A stretch of 33,992 nt of DNA from Anaerolinea sp. GTDB taxonomy: Bacteria; Chloroflexota; Dehalococcoidia; Tepidiformales; Tepidiformaceae. Positions 22,457 through 30,221 of this stretch are shown here, piece after piece (position 1 is the first letter of the stretch; the number at the start of each line of letters is the position of its first letter). Under the pieces are notes generated by a model. That model saw only the letters and a program-made list of their open reading frames with translations. It was not told the origin of the DNA and searched no databases. The translations under genes and the position numbers were made by a program. The DNA lies in contig PNKC01000027.1 in assembly GCA_013822275.1 (NCBI GenBank), positions 1 through 33,992 on the forward strand. Reading direction: 5' to 3'.

Positions 22457-22472
22457 GGCTACTCCCTACCCC
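22450..22472. terminator. Bidirectional hairpin holding both convergent stop codons
   Basis: GGGGTAGGG-CTACT-CCCTACCCC is a perfect 9-base stem with a 5-base loop. The left arm carries the TAG of the S-component gene and the right arm (complement) carries the TAG of the convergent racemase-like gene. No T run follows, so it may work as a weak or Rho-assisted terminator for both strands. Confidence 0.5.
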
Positions 22473-23656
22473 ACAGCCCCCTGCTCCCTCAGCGCCGCGA
22501 TCTTTGCCGCGTCGTAGCCCAGGCCCTTCAATACGTCATCGGTGTGCTGGCCGAGGATGGGGGCGGTCGTCCTGGGCTTGCCGGGGGTGTCGCTCAGCTT
22601 CGGACCGACGCCAATCTGCTTAACCTTGCCGATGGGTGAATCAAGCTCGACCACCATCCCGCGGGCCAGGTTGTGCTCGTTCGTGACCACGTTCTCCATT
22701 TCGAGCACGGGCGCGGCGCAGATGTCGTACTGCGACATGATCGTCATCCACTCGTCCGCGGTCTTCGTCTTGAAGATCCCCTGCAGCTTCCCGATCATCT
22801 CCGGCCACTTCGCCTGGTCGAACTGGCTCTGGAGGTACTCGTCGACGCCCAGCACCTTGCAGAGCGCTTCGTAGAAGTGCGATTCGATGCTGCCGATGGA
22901 GAACCAGCGGCCATCGCTGCACTGGTAGGTGTTATAGAACGGCGCGGCGCCGTTGAGCAACATTTCCCCCGGGCGGATTGGCTGGCCGTTGGAGAAATAG
23001 CCACTGAATGCGCTCGTCATCAGCGAAAGCACGCCGTCGCTCATGCCAACATCGATGTCCTGGCCACGGCCGGTCTTCGCGCGCGCGATGATGGCCACGC
23101 AGATCGCGAACGCCGCCGTCAGGCCGCCGCCGGCGAAATCCGCCACGAGGTTCACGGGGATCGCGGGCGCCTGGCCGGGCCGTCCCGTCACACCCAGCGC
23201 GCCACCGACCGAAATGTAGTTGATGTCGTGCCCAACAAGGTTGCTGTACGGCCCGGTCTGCCCGAAGCCGGAGACGGAACAGCAGATGATGCGCGGGTTG
23301 ATCTTCGCGAGGGTTGCGTAGTCGACGCCAAGGCGCTTCACCACGCCCGGGCGGAACCCCTCGATGACCACGTCGGCGCCCTTCACCATGTCGTAGAAGA
23401 CCCGGCGGGCCGCTTCATCCTTCAAGTTGAGGGCGATGGACTTCTTGCCGCGTCCGAGGGCATTGTAGGCGGCCGCGCGGTCCGCCCCTTCGCTGCGCCG
23501 CATCCCGGATGTGCCGCCAAGCTTGGCCGAGGAGCCCGGGATCGCCTCCACCAGCGTCACGTCGGCGCCAAAGTCGGCGAGGAGCATCGAGCAGTGTGGC
23601 CCCGGCGCCAACCGCGACAAATCGAGCACTTTGATCCCGTCGAGAGCCATCGCCAT
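22466..23656 (-). CDS. CaiB/BaiF family protein, alpha-methylacyl-CoA racemase-like
   Basis: This is a class III CoA-transferase-fold protein of 396 residues. The N-terminal Rossmann part reads IKVLDLSRLAPGPHCSMLLA and DFGADVTLVE. The racemase residues are visible: Arg in EGFRPGV (102), His143 in GHDINYI and Asp173 in NLVADFAGGG, matching the His/Asp pair of alpha-methylacyl-CoA racemases. Such enzymes interconvert (R)- and (S)-2-methylacyl-CoA esters in branched fatty-acid or sterol breakdown. The CoA-transferase alternative is less likely because of the GHDINY and ADFAGGG signatures. The start ATG 23656 has another ATG two codons on; both are plausible. It is transcribed divergently from the CYTH-CHAD gene. 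Confidence 0.87.
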   Translation of the reverse strand: MAMALDGIKVLDLSRLAPGPHCSMLLADFGADVTLVEAIPGSSAKLGGTSGMRRSEGADRAAAYNALGRGKKSIALNLKDEAARRVFYDMVKGADVVIEGFRPGVVKRLGVDYATLAKINPRIICCSVSGFGQTGPYSNLVGHDINYISVGGALGVTGRPGQAPAIPVNLVADFAGGGLTAAFAICVAIIARAKTGRGQDIDVGMSDGVLSLMTSAFSGYFSNGQPIRPGEMLLNGAAPFYNTYQCSDGRWFSIGSIESHFYEALCKVLGVDEYLQSQFDQAKWPEMIGKLQGIFKTKTADEWMTIMSQYDICAAPVLEMENVVTNEHNLARGMVVELDSPIGKVKQIGVGPKLSDTPGKPRTTAPILGQHTDDVLKGLGYDAAKIAALREQGAVG

Positions 23657-23776
23657 CTGCGCACACCCCGGTTGGCCCGTTGCGGGCCGGATAGTGTGGG
23701 GATTCTAGGCGACCCCTTCGGCGCTGGCGAATGGAGGCCCGCGCCGGGGCGAGGGCGAGTCCTGCCAGGGCGTCCG

Positions 23777-23793
23777 CATGTCCTGGACATGCC
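23777..23793. promoter_or_regulatory. 17-base perfect palindrome, operator candidate
   Basis: GCATGTCC-T-GGACATGC has perfect 8-base arms and is flanked by CCAGGG and CCTGGG. It lies in the 180-base divergent gap, about 32 bases before the -10 of the CYTH-CHAD gene and 120 bases from the racemase-like start. No T tract follows, so a protein-binding site is likelier than a terminator. Confidence 0.45.
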
Positions 23794-23824
23794 CTGGGCC
23801 CGGCGCCCGTTAATCGCCCGCGGG

Positions 23825-23830
23825 TATCAT
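23825..23830 (+). promoter_or_regulatory. -10 element TATCAT of the CYTH-CHAD gene
   Basis: TATCAT ends 6 bases before GTG 23837, again the leaderless spacing seen at 381. It helps to fix the start of the downstream gene. No clear -35 is present. Confidence 0.45.
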
Positions 23831-23836
23831 GTCCCC

Positions 23837-25465
23837 GTGACCTCACCCTCGCCCACGGACCAACTCGAAGTTGAGTGGCAGTACAGCACGCCGGACACCG
23901 CCCGCGTCGTGCAGTGGCTGGAATCCGGCGTCGTGCCCGGCTACACGGTCACGCCCGGCAAGACGAAGGACCTGCACGACACCTACTTCGACAGCGCGGA
24001 CTGGCGCGTCCATCGCGCCGGCTTCACCTGCCGTGTGCGCGACAAGGGCGACTCTTCCGAGCTGACGCTGAAGTCGATGGCGGACGCCGTCGGTGCCATG
24101 CGCAGCCGCCGCGAGATGACCGAGGCGTTGGACGCCGGTGCCCTGCCGATGGCCGCGGGAGGGCCGTGCGGCGAAACTCTGCGTCTCGTCGCCGGGCGTC
24201 ACCCACTTGAGCCAATCTTCGCCCTCCACACCCACCGCCAGACGTTCATGCTCGCCGACACCGCCGGCACGCTGGGCGAAATCGCCGTCGACGAGACCAC
24301 CATCCCGGTGGAGGGCGGCACTCCGGCCCGGCTGCTCCGCGTCGAGGTCGAAGTCGATGGGGCCGCCGTGAGTCGCGCGCAACGGTTCGTGGACCTGCTG
24401 GTTGCCACATGCAGCCTTGCGCCCGCGGGCACCTCCAAGTTCGAAGCCGCCCTGCTGGCCACTGGCAAGACCGTGACGAACCCGGCCGCCGGCATCGGCA
24501 GCACGGCCATCGACGCCTCCATGACGGCGGGCGAAGTCGCCTTCGCGGTGATGCGGAAGCAGTTCGCGGCGATCCTGAACAACGAGGCCGGGACGCGCAT
24601 TGGCGAGGACATCGAGGCGCTCCACGACATGCGCGTGGCGACCCGCCGCCTGCGCGCGGCGATGAGCGCTTTTGGGCCATTCCTCACGCCCCGCATCCTC
24701 GGCTTCCGCCAGCAATTCGGCTGGATTGCCGCCGCCCTCGGCGAAGTCCGGGACCTGGACGTCCAGATTGAGCGGATGGAGGAGTGGCGCGCCGGGGTCA
24801 CCGAGGCACAGTCCGTCGCGCTCAACAGCGTCGAACAACTCTTCGTCCAGCGCCGGCATCTCGCCCGGCGGCGGATGCTCTTCGCCCTCAACTCCCGCCG
24901 CTACGACCTGCTGGTCGAGCGTTTCGCGTCGTTTCTCGGCCGCGGGCCGGCCCGCACGTACGCGCCCGGGCGCGTGCCCATCCTCAGCGTAGCGCCGGAC
25001 CTGGTGGAGCGCCGCTACCTCAAGGTGCGCAAGATGGGCGACCGCATCCGCCCGTCCTCGCCACCCACCGCCTACCACCTCCTCCGGATCGACGCCAAGA
25101 AGCTGCGCTACGCCCTCGAATTCGTGGGGGGCATCTACGGCAAACAGGCTGTGGACTTCAGCGTCCGCGTGACGGCGATGCAGGATGTCCTGGGCCTGCA
25201 CCAGGACGCCGACGTGGCCATGCACATGCTCCAAGAGATGGCGGAAACCTCGGGCCGCAAGCTCGGTGCGCCAGCCATCCTGGCCATGGGCGCCATCGCC
25301 GAGCGCTACCGCGTCCACGCCCAGGAGCTCCGCGCCCAGTTCCCCAGGGTCTACAAACCACTCTCTGGGGATGAGTGGCGACGCCTCCAGAAGCTGATGG
25401 ACAGCCGCCGCCCACCGCCCGGCACCGCTGCCGCCGCGGCGGCAACGAGCAAGGGGCGGCGATGA
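23837..25465 (+). CDS. CYTH and CHAD domain protein
   Basis: This 542-residue cytoplasmic protein has an N-terminal CYTH (triphosphate tunnel) domain (about 8-210) followed by a CHAD helical domain (about 230-520). The CHAD part begins GEVAFAVMRKQFAAIL and carries ALHDMRVATRRLRAAM with the conserved His and Arg residues, then DAKKLRYALEF and MQDVLGLHQDADVA. CHAD domains bind polyphosphate and CYTH domains hydrolyse or bind triphosphates, so a role in polyphosphate metabolism is likely. The CYTH entry motif, normally ExExK, reads EVEWQ here, so catalysis may be changed. The frame is open over 1100 bases upstream, antisense to the racemase-like gene; the start at GTG 23837 is chosen from the -10 and the domain boundary. 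It overlaps the MOSC gene by ATGA. Confidence 0.88.
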   Translation: MTSPSPTDQLEVEWQYSTPDTARVVQWLESGVVPGYTVTPGKTKDLHDTYFDSADWRVHRAGFTCRVRDKGDSSELTLKSMADAVGAMRSRREMTEALDAGALPMAAGGPCGETLRLVAGRHPLEPIFALHTHRQTFMLADTAGTLGEIAVDETTIPVEGGTPARLLRVEVEVDGAAVSRAQRFVDLLVATCSLAPAGTSKFEAALLATGKTVTNPAAGIGSTAIDASMTAGEVAFAVMRKQFAAILNNEAGTRIGEDIEALHDMRVATRRLRAAMSAFGPFLTPRILGFRQQFGWIAAALGEVRDLDVQIERMEEWRAGVTEAQSVALNSVEQLFVQRRHLARRRMLFALNSRRYDLLVERFASFLGRGPARTYAPGRVPILSVAPDLVERRYLKVRKMGDRIRPSSPPTAYHLLRIDAKKLRYALEFVGGIYGKQAVDFSVRVTAMQDVLGLHQDADVAMHMLQEMAETSGRKLGAPAILAMGAIAERYRVHAQELRAQFPRVYKPLSGDEWRRLQKLMDSRRPPPGTAAAAAATSKGRR

Positions 25466-26004
25466 GCGCGCTCGTCACCGCCGTCAGCCGCAGCGCCACG
25501 CACACGATGGCCAAGGAGAACGAGGAAAGCATCCTTCTCATCCGGGGAATCGGCGTGGAAGGCGACGCCCATGCCGGGGAAACCGTGAAGCACCGTTCCC
25601 GCGTGGCCCAGGACCCCCACCAGCCAAACCTGCGCCAGGTGCACCTCATCCACGCCGAACTGCACGACGAACTGGCGGCGGCCGGCTTCCACGTGGCCGC
25701 CGGCCAAATGGGCGAAAACATCACCACGCGCGGCCTGGATCTGCTCGGCCTCCCAAAAGGCGCCCGGCTCTCGATCGGCGGCACCGCCGTCGTCGAGATA
25801 GCGGGCCTGCGAAACCCTTGCGCCCAGCTCGATGGCATCCAGCAGGGCTTGATGGCCGCCGTCCTCGGGCGCGACGAGGAGGGCAACCTTATCCGCAAAG
25901 CGGGAGTAATGGGGATCGTCCTCAGCGGCGGAGAGGTGCGTCCGGGAGACGCGATCAAAGTCGAGCTTCCACCGGCCCCGCACACACCCTTGCGGCCGGT
26001 CTGA
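25462..26004 (+). CDS. MOSC domain protein
   Basis: This 180-residue single-domain MOSC protein belongs to the YiiM-like group. MOSC domains come from molybdenum cofactor sulfurases and handle sulfur for metal-sulfur cofactors. Visible blocks are GIGVEGDAHAGETVKHRS, RQVHLIHAEL, GQMGENITTRGLDLL and GLRNPCAQLD, whose Cys120 is the conserved sulfur-carrying residue, ending in GVMGIVLSGGEVRPGD. The natural partner substrate is not known. ATG 25462 overlaps the CHAD gene stop, so the two are translationally coupled. No terminator hairpin is visible after the stop; a TATAAG at 26016-26021 could be a -10 for the next unit. Confidence 0.9.
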   Translation: MSALVTAVSRSATHTMAKENEESILLIRGIGVEGDAHAGETVKHRSRVAQDPHQPNLRQVHLIHAELHDELAAAGFHVAAGQMGENITTRGLDLLGLPKGARLSIGGTAVVEIAGLRNPCAQLDGIQQGLMAAVLGRDEEGNLIRKAGVMGIVLSGGEVRPGDAIKVELPPAPHTPLRPV

Positions 26005-26100
26005 TCTCGCGATCCTATAAGCGACCGCGCCCCCCGCTGTCACCAAACGAACCCCTATCCACCCATTCACGCGCGACCGATCTTCGTGGTAGGCCAGAGG

Positions 26101-26156
26101 TCCTGGAGGGGGAAGGCGCGCCCGTCTTCGCCCCCCCGGCCGCTGGCGCGCCAGGA
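26101..26156 (+). promoter_or_regulatory. Leader stem that could hide the ribosome site of the receptor gene
   Basis: Two GGCGCGCC palindromes (26115-26122, 26145-26152) can pair with each other across 22 bases, and TCCTGG (26101-26106) can pair with CCAGGA (26151-26156). The latter overlaps the AGGAGGA ribosome site of the gene starting at 26167. The two pairings compete partly, so this may be a switchable structure. Confidence 0.35.
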
Positions 26157-26166
26157 GGAAAGCCCC

Positions 26167-27387
26167 ATGCCGTCGCTGCGCCGCTTCAACTTCAGCGATA
26201 TGAAGATCGCGAACCGGCTTGCCATTTTCGTTGTCGTCCTGGGCTTGCCGGTCTGCGTGCTCCTGTTCGCCCAGTACCGCGCCGCCCAGGAACAGATCGA
26301 TTTCGCCGAGGCGGAGTCCGACGGCATGACCTACGTCGCCGCGCTCATCCCGTTCATGACAGACGTGCAGAACCACCGCGCGCTCGCCCTCGCAGTCCTG
26401 AATGGAGACGCCACCGGCATCGCCGCCCTCGAGAAATCCGCCGCGGACGGTGACGCCTCGCTCGCCGCGCTCCAGGCCGTCGACGGCCGGTTTGGCGAAC
26501 GGTTTAAGACCGGCGACGCCCTTGCGCGCATCCGAGAGCAGTGGGGCGCCTCGCGGGACACACCCGCCAGCCTCTCCCCGGAGACAAGCGCGGACGTCCA
26601 TTCCACGCTGATCCGGGAAAGCGTCCTGCCTCTGCTTCGGACAGTGGTCACCAACTCAAGGCTGGCGGTAGACCCGGACGTGGCGACGCGCAGCCTGATC
26701 GCCGCCCTCACCGAATCCATGCCGGGCATGAACGAAGCCCTCTCCGACGCGCGCGGATACAGCGCCGCCGTCCTCCTCCAGCGTAAGGGGTTCGGTGCGC
26801 GCGACGATCAGAAGCTCTACCTCACCGCTCGTCTCGCGGTCGTGAAGGCCGAAGGGGAAACGATGATCCGGAGCCTGGAGACGGCAATGGCGGCGAACCC
26901 CACGTTCGAAGCGTCACTCCGGCCCACGCTGTCGCGCACCACAACCGCGCGTGAAAGCTTCGAAAGCGTGGTCAAGGGCTACATCATCGAATCGGCAACG
27001 GTCGGCAACCCGAGCGTCTTCACACTTGGCGGCCGGGCCACGGAACTCTCCTCGGCGCTCCTCACGGAATCCCGCACGGGCCTGGAGAAGGAGTTCAATT
27101 CTCGCGCGGACGCGGCCCGGATGGACCTCTACAGCCAGGGTGGAATCGCCCTCGGCGGCATCGTCGTGGCCCTGCTCATGGCGATCGTGGTCTCCCGCAC
27201 GATTACCCGGCCCATCAGCCACCTGGCGGAAGTCGCGGACCGCATGAGCCTGGGCGAGCTGGACGTGGAGATTGATGTCAACGGCAATAACGAGGTGGGG
27301 CAGCTCGCCGAGTCCCTGCGGCGCATGCAGGCGAGCCTGCGCTCCGCCATCGAACGTCTGCGCCAGCGCCGTCAAAACGCAGCCTAG
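26167..27387 (+). CDS. Membrane receptor with NIT-like sensor region and terminal HAMP domain
   Basis: This 406-residue protein has one helix at 17-36, an outside helical domain (about 40-320) and a second helix at 325-343. A HAMP domain follows (about 344-395) with RTITRPISHLAEVADRMSLG and NNEVGQLAESLRRM. It ends there: no kinase, cyclase or methyl-accepting output domain follows. The outside domain has the length and helical character of nitrate/nitrite-sensing (NIT-like) domains, including VQNHRALALAVLNGD, but I cannot confirm the ligand. ATG 26167 follows AGGAGGA; the frame is open 81 bases further upstream without a ribosome site. It heads a five-gene run with roadblock and PATAN proteins, which are likely to receive its signal. 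Confidence 0.85.
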   Translation: MPSLRRFNFSDMKIANRLAIFVVVLGLPVCVLLFAQYRAAQEQIDFAEAESDGMTYVAALIPFMTDVQNHRALALAVLNGDATGIAALEKSAADGDASLAALQAVDGRFGERFKTGDALARIREQWGASRDTPASLSPETSADVHSTLIRESVLPLLRTVVTNSRLAVDPDVATRSLIAALTESMPGMNEALSDARGYSAAVLLQRKGFGARDDQKLYLTARLAVVKAEGETMIRSLETAMAANPTFEASLRPTLSRTTTARESFESVVKGYIIESATVGNPSVFTLGGRATELSSALLTESRTGLEKEFNSRADAARMDLYSQGGIALGGIVVALLMAIVVSRTITRPISHLAEVADRMSLGELDVEIDVNGNNEVGQLAESLRRMQASLRSAIERLRQRRQNAA

Positions 27388-27405
27388 CCTCGCGGGGTGA
27401 ACGAC

Positions 27406-27801
27406 ATGCCCAATGCGCCCGCACACCCGCCGCTGACGGAGGAGACCGCCCGCCGGTTCGCAAACGCCGCCGCCCAGGCTCCGGGTGTGGCGGAAGTCAT
27501 CGTCTGCGGGCGCGAAGGCAACGTCCTCGCCGGTGCGAACGCCAGCGACGTTGGCAGGGAGGCGGCCCTCGCCAGCTTCGTCGCTCAACGAGCGGAAGCA
27601 CTGACCGAGGACGGAGACCTGCGCGGCATGGGGAAAGCGGTCGCGAACAGCCACCTTGAGGAGATCGTCGTCTCCGGACCCTCGGGCGAGGCCGTCCTGC
27701 TTTCGTTCCCCTGCTGCTACGCGTACGTCCCGCTGGCCCGCGGGGCGGCGCCCGCAACCGTGACGGCGAGCCTCCGGGTCATCGCCCGGAGATACTTCTA
27801 G
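27406..27801 (+). CDS. Roadblock/LC7-like protein 1
   Basis: This 131-residue protein has a roadblock pattern: helix LTEETARRFANAAAQAPGVA, strand EVIVCGREGNVLAG, a second helix region, and strands HLEEIVVSGPSGEAVLLSFP, then a final helix. Bacterial roadblock proteins (MglB-like) regulate small GTPases or act as dimeric scaffolds. No MglA-type GTPase is in the window. ATG 27406 lies six bases after GGGGTG; a GTG at 27397 is less well placed. The gene follows the receptor by 18 bases. Confidence 0.65.
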   Translation: MPNAPAHPPLTEETARRFANAAAQAPGVAEVIVCGREGNVLAGANASDVGREAALASFVAQRAEALTEDGDLRGMGKAVANSHLEEIVVSGPSGEAVLLSFPCCYAYVPLARGAAPATVTASLRVIARRYF

Positions 27802-27825
27802 CCTCGACCAGGGAGTTGATTCGCC

Positions 27826-28836
27826 ATGATCCTGCCAAAGGACCGCACCCTCTTCGCCAACTTGAGCACCTCGTTCACGGGCTTTGGGGACCTGTTGCAG
27901 GAGCTGGCGAGTAACAGCCATTCCGGCTTCGTCCGCGTTTCGTTCCCGGAGTACGAAGGCGCCCTGTTCCTGCTGGGAGGCGAGGTCGTCCACGCGCTCG
28001 AAGAAACAAGCAACGGACACCGGGCGACGGGCCAGGGCGCCGGCGCCTCCATCCGTGCGCGAGCCGCGGAAAAGAACGGTCTGATCAACGTGGACGCGGC
28101 CTCGGCGGAAGTCGTCTGGCTGATCGCCCAGGTCCTGGACGCCGAGCCGCTCTACAAGGACCTCACGAGCAGCTTCACGAGCCTCGAACGCCTTTTCACC
28201 AAACTGCAACAGGATGCCCTCACGGGGTTCGTGGAGATCTCCCTGGCCGGCGGGGCCGGCGCGGCCATGGTCCTCTTCCAGGCTGGCAACCCCGTGGAGA
28301 GCGTGTTCACCTCCCCCGAGGAATCGCTCACGGGGCTCGACGCGCGGGCGGCGGTCGTCCACTCGGTCAACACGGTCGGCGGGACGTTCAACGTCTTCCG
28401 CGCCCGGGTTCGGCAGGACGCGCCCGCGCCGGGCGCTCGCCCGCTGGGCGACAGCCGTGCGCTCCTCCAGTTTTGGAGCGAGGTGTGCGCGGCAATAGAG
28501 GAGGTAGCGGACGGGCTTTCCAGCCAGGGGCGCTTCCGGATGGCGCTGCGCGAAGTGCTTGTTTCCCGAGCGAACACGTATCCGTTCCTCGATCCGTTCG
28601 CCGCGGAGTTCGATTACAAGGATGGGACCATCTCGTTCGATGGGCCCGTGCCGGGTGATTTCAGCAAGGCGCTCGGCGCGTGCCTGGGTGACACGGTTGC
28701 CAAGCTCGCATTCCAATTGAAGCGGGCCGACCTGGAGAACCGCGTCCGCGCGAAACTCGCCGGCGCCTCCGAAAGGCACGCCGCCGTCATCCAGCGCTGG
28801 GACCTTGCCGATGACATTCGCGAGTTCGTCGCCTGA
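27826..28836 (+). CDS. Tandem PATAN (DUF4388) protein
   Basis: This 336-residue protein has two PATAN-like repeats. The first (about 5-60) has TSFTGFGDLLQELASNSHSG then ALFLLGGEVVHALEE; the second (about 105-165) has SSFTSLERLFTKLQQDALTG and MVLFQAGNPVESVF. PATAN domains occur in the cyanobacterial PatA response regulator and in gliding or polarity pathways, usually as protein-interaction modules. The last 130 residues are unrecognised, with a helical end RKHAAVIQRW-like. The start ATG follows GGGAG. It lies between two roadblock genes in a run with tight spacing. Confidence 0.7.
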   Translation: MILPKDRTLFANLSTSFTGFGDLLQELASNSHSGFVRVSFPEYEGALFLLGGEVVHALEETSNGHRATGQGAGASIRARAAEKNGLINVDAASAEVVWLIAQVLDAEPLYKDLTSSFTSLERLFTKLQQDALTGFVEISLAGGAGAAMVLFQAGNPVESVFTSPEESLTGLDARAAVVHSVNTVGGTFNVFRARVRQDAPAPGARPLGDSRALLQFWSEVCAAIEEVADGLSSQGRFRMALREVLVSRANTYPFLDPFAAEFDYKDGTISFDGPVPGDFSKALGACLGDTVAKLAFQLKRADLENRVRAKLAGASERHAAVIQRWDLADDIREFVA

Positions 28837-28847
28837 CGAGGAGTAGC

Positions 28848-29291
28848 GTGGAAAAGGGAATCAGACAATTTGGCGCGATCGGCCAGGTTGGTGGCGCCTT
28901 TGTTTGCGACAACCGGGGCGAGGTGATCGTCTCCTCATCGCCGGCGGTCCTCGCCACGGTCACGATGAACACGATTGGCCGCGAAGTGGGGCGGGCGTTT
29001 TTCGCCCTCGAAGCGGCCCATCGCGCCGCCCGTCGCCTGGACTTTCGCTTCGATTCCTGGCGCCTGCTGGCACAGGACATCGGCGACGCGGTGCTCTTCG
29101 TCGTCTGCGAGCCCGATGTAGACATGGCCCTTGTGCGGATGACCGCGGATGTCGTGGCCGCCGCCTGGGAGCAAGACCCGCGCGTACGAAAGCGGCTGGA
29201 CGCACGCCGGAGTGACCGCGAACAGCTCATCAACGTCTCCTCTCTTGATCATTCAGCGCTCCAGTCCTGGACGTTGATTCAATCGCGTTAG
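28848..29291 (+). CDS. Roadblock/LC7-like protein 2
   Basis: This 147-residue protein has the roadblock order: helix, strand GGAFVCDNRGEVIVSSSP, long helix MNTIGREVGRAFFALEAAHR, then strands RLDFRFDSWRLLAQDIGDAVLFVVC and a last helix VRMTADVVAAAWEQD. The C-terminal 35 residues are charged and unassigned. The start GTG 28848 follows GAGGAG. It differs clearly from roadblock protein 1, so the two could form a heterodimer. Confidence 0.7.
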   Translation: MEKGIRQFGAIGQVGGAFVCDNRGEVIVSSSPAVLATVTMNTIGREVGRAFFALEAAHRAARRLDFRFDSWRLLAQDIGDAVLFVVCEPDVDMALVRMTADVVAAAWEQDPRVRKRLDARRSDREQLINVSSLDHSALQSWTLIQSR

Positions 29292-29326
29292 CAGGGCGCC
29301 CACTCGCCGGGCCAAGGAGTACCAGC

Positions 29327-30127
29327 ATGCCAGAAGGACTTTCAGGCAACCTTGCGCGGCTCCCCCTCTGGGACCTGCTGCGGATGCTCCACGCCACCGG
29401 ACAGACCGGCCGGGTCGAGTTCGCCAGCGTACACGAGCGTGCCGAGATGTTCCTTGATGGCGGGCGCCTGGTGCATGCCGCGGCCGGCGCCTCCTCTGGC
29501 GACGCGGCCTTTGCGATCGTCCTTGGCTGGACTCAGGCCACCTTCCGCTTCGAACCCGGCGGCACCACGGGGGAAGCAACCATCCTCAAGCCGCTGGACC
29601 AGCTTTTTGCCGAAGGCGCGCGGCAGGTCTCCGAACGCGAACGGCTGCGTGAGGCGATCCCCTCACCGGATGCCGTGCCAACGCTCTCGCTCAAGTTGGA
29701 TTTGGAGGACGTCACCATCTCCGCCGGCGACTGGGAGGTGTTGGCACGGATCGACGGGGACCGGAGCGTCGCCGAGCTCTCGCGGACCCTTGGGTGGCCG
29801 GACCTGGAAACGGTGCGCGCGCTCTATCGCCTGAAGGAAGCCGGACTGATCACTCTGAAGGCGGAGCCTGCCGCCCCTGTCCCGATCGCCATGGCCGGGC
29901 CAGCCTTCTTCGCGGCGCTGCAGTCAGCCGTCGCGGCGGCCATGGGCCCACTCGCCGAAATCATCGTTGATGACACGCTCGAGGAACTCGGCTTCACCCG
30001 GGGCACACTCCCCCGGGCTGCCACGTCGGCGGTGACCGAGCGCATCAGCCGGGAGATCCGCGATGCCGGGAAGCGCGTCCGCTTCCAGGAGACGATGCTG
30101 GAAACGCTGCGCGCTCAGGCGGCTTAG
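29327..30127 (+). CDS. PATAN (DUF4388) plus winged-helix protein
   Basis: This 266-residue protein has an N-terminal DUF4388 domain (1-105) with LARLPLWDLLRMLHATGQTG, MFLDGGRLVHAAAGASSGDAA and FRFEPGG. A winged-helix-like segment follows (about 135-185) with ILARIDGDRS-like WEVLARIDGDRSVAELSRTL and ETVRALYRLKEAGLI. A C-terminal helical part (about 195-266) reads ALQSAVAAAMGPLAEIIVDD and is found in other DUF4388 proteins. The combination suggests an output or scaffold protein; DNA binding by the winged helix is unproven. ATG 29327 follows AGGAG. It is the last gene of the cassette. Confidence 0.75.
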   Translation: MPEGLSGNLARLPLWDLLRMLHATGQTGRVEFASVHERAEMFLDGGRLVHAAAGASSGDAAFAIVLGWTQATFRFEPGGTTGEATILKPLDQLFAEGARQVSERERLREAIPSPDAVPTLSLKLDLEDVTISAGDWEVLARIDGDRSVAELSRTLGWPDLETVRALYRLKEAGLITLKAEPAAPVPIAMAGPAFFAALQSAVAAAMGPLAEIIVDDTLEELGFTRGTLPRAATSAVTERISREIRDAGKRVRFQETMLETLRAQAA

Positions 30128-30128
30128 C

Positions 30129-30145
30129 CGCCCCACCGCGGGGCG
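30129..30145 (+). terminator. Hairpin after the receptor cassette
   Basis: CGCCCC-ACCGC-GGGGCG begins two bases after the last stop of the five-gene cassette. The stem is perfect but no T run follows, so it is a weak terminator candidate. Confidence 0.3.
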
Positions 30146-30221
30146 CGCCGCCCGGACACTAACCCGTCCACGCTGTATTCTGCGGCTTCCGGGTCATCCG
30201 TCCCCAGCGCCTGCTTGCGCC

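Noticed and set aside
22673..23836. Long upstream extension of the CYTH-CHAD frame
   Set aside because: It is antisense to the racemase-like gene, has no domain content and precedes the -10 at 23825; the domain begins at 23837.
26914..28779. A 621-codon open frame on the minus strand
   Set aside because: It lies antisense to the receptor, roadblock and PATAN genes, has low-complexity composition typical of GC-rich shadows and no recognisable domain.
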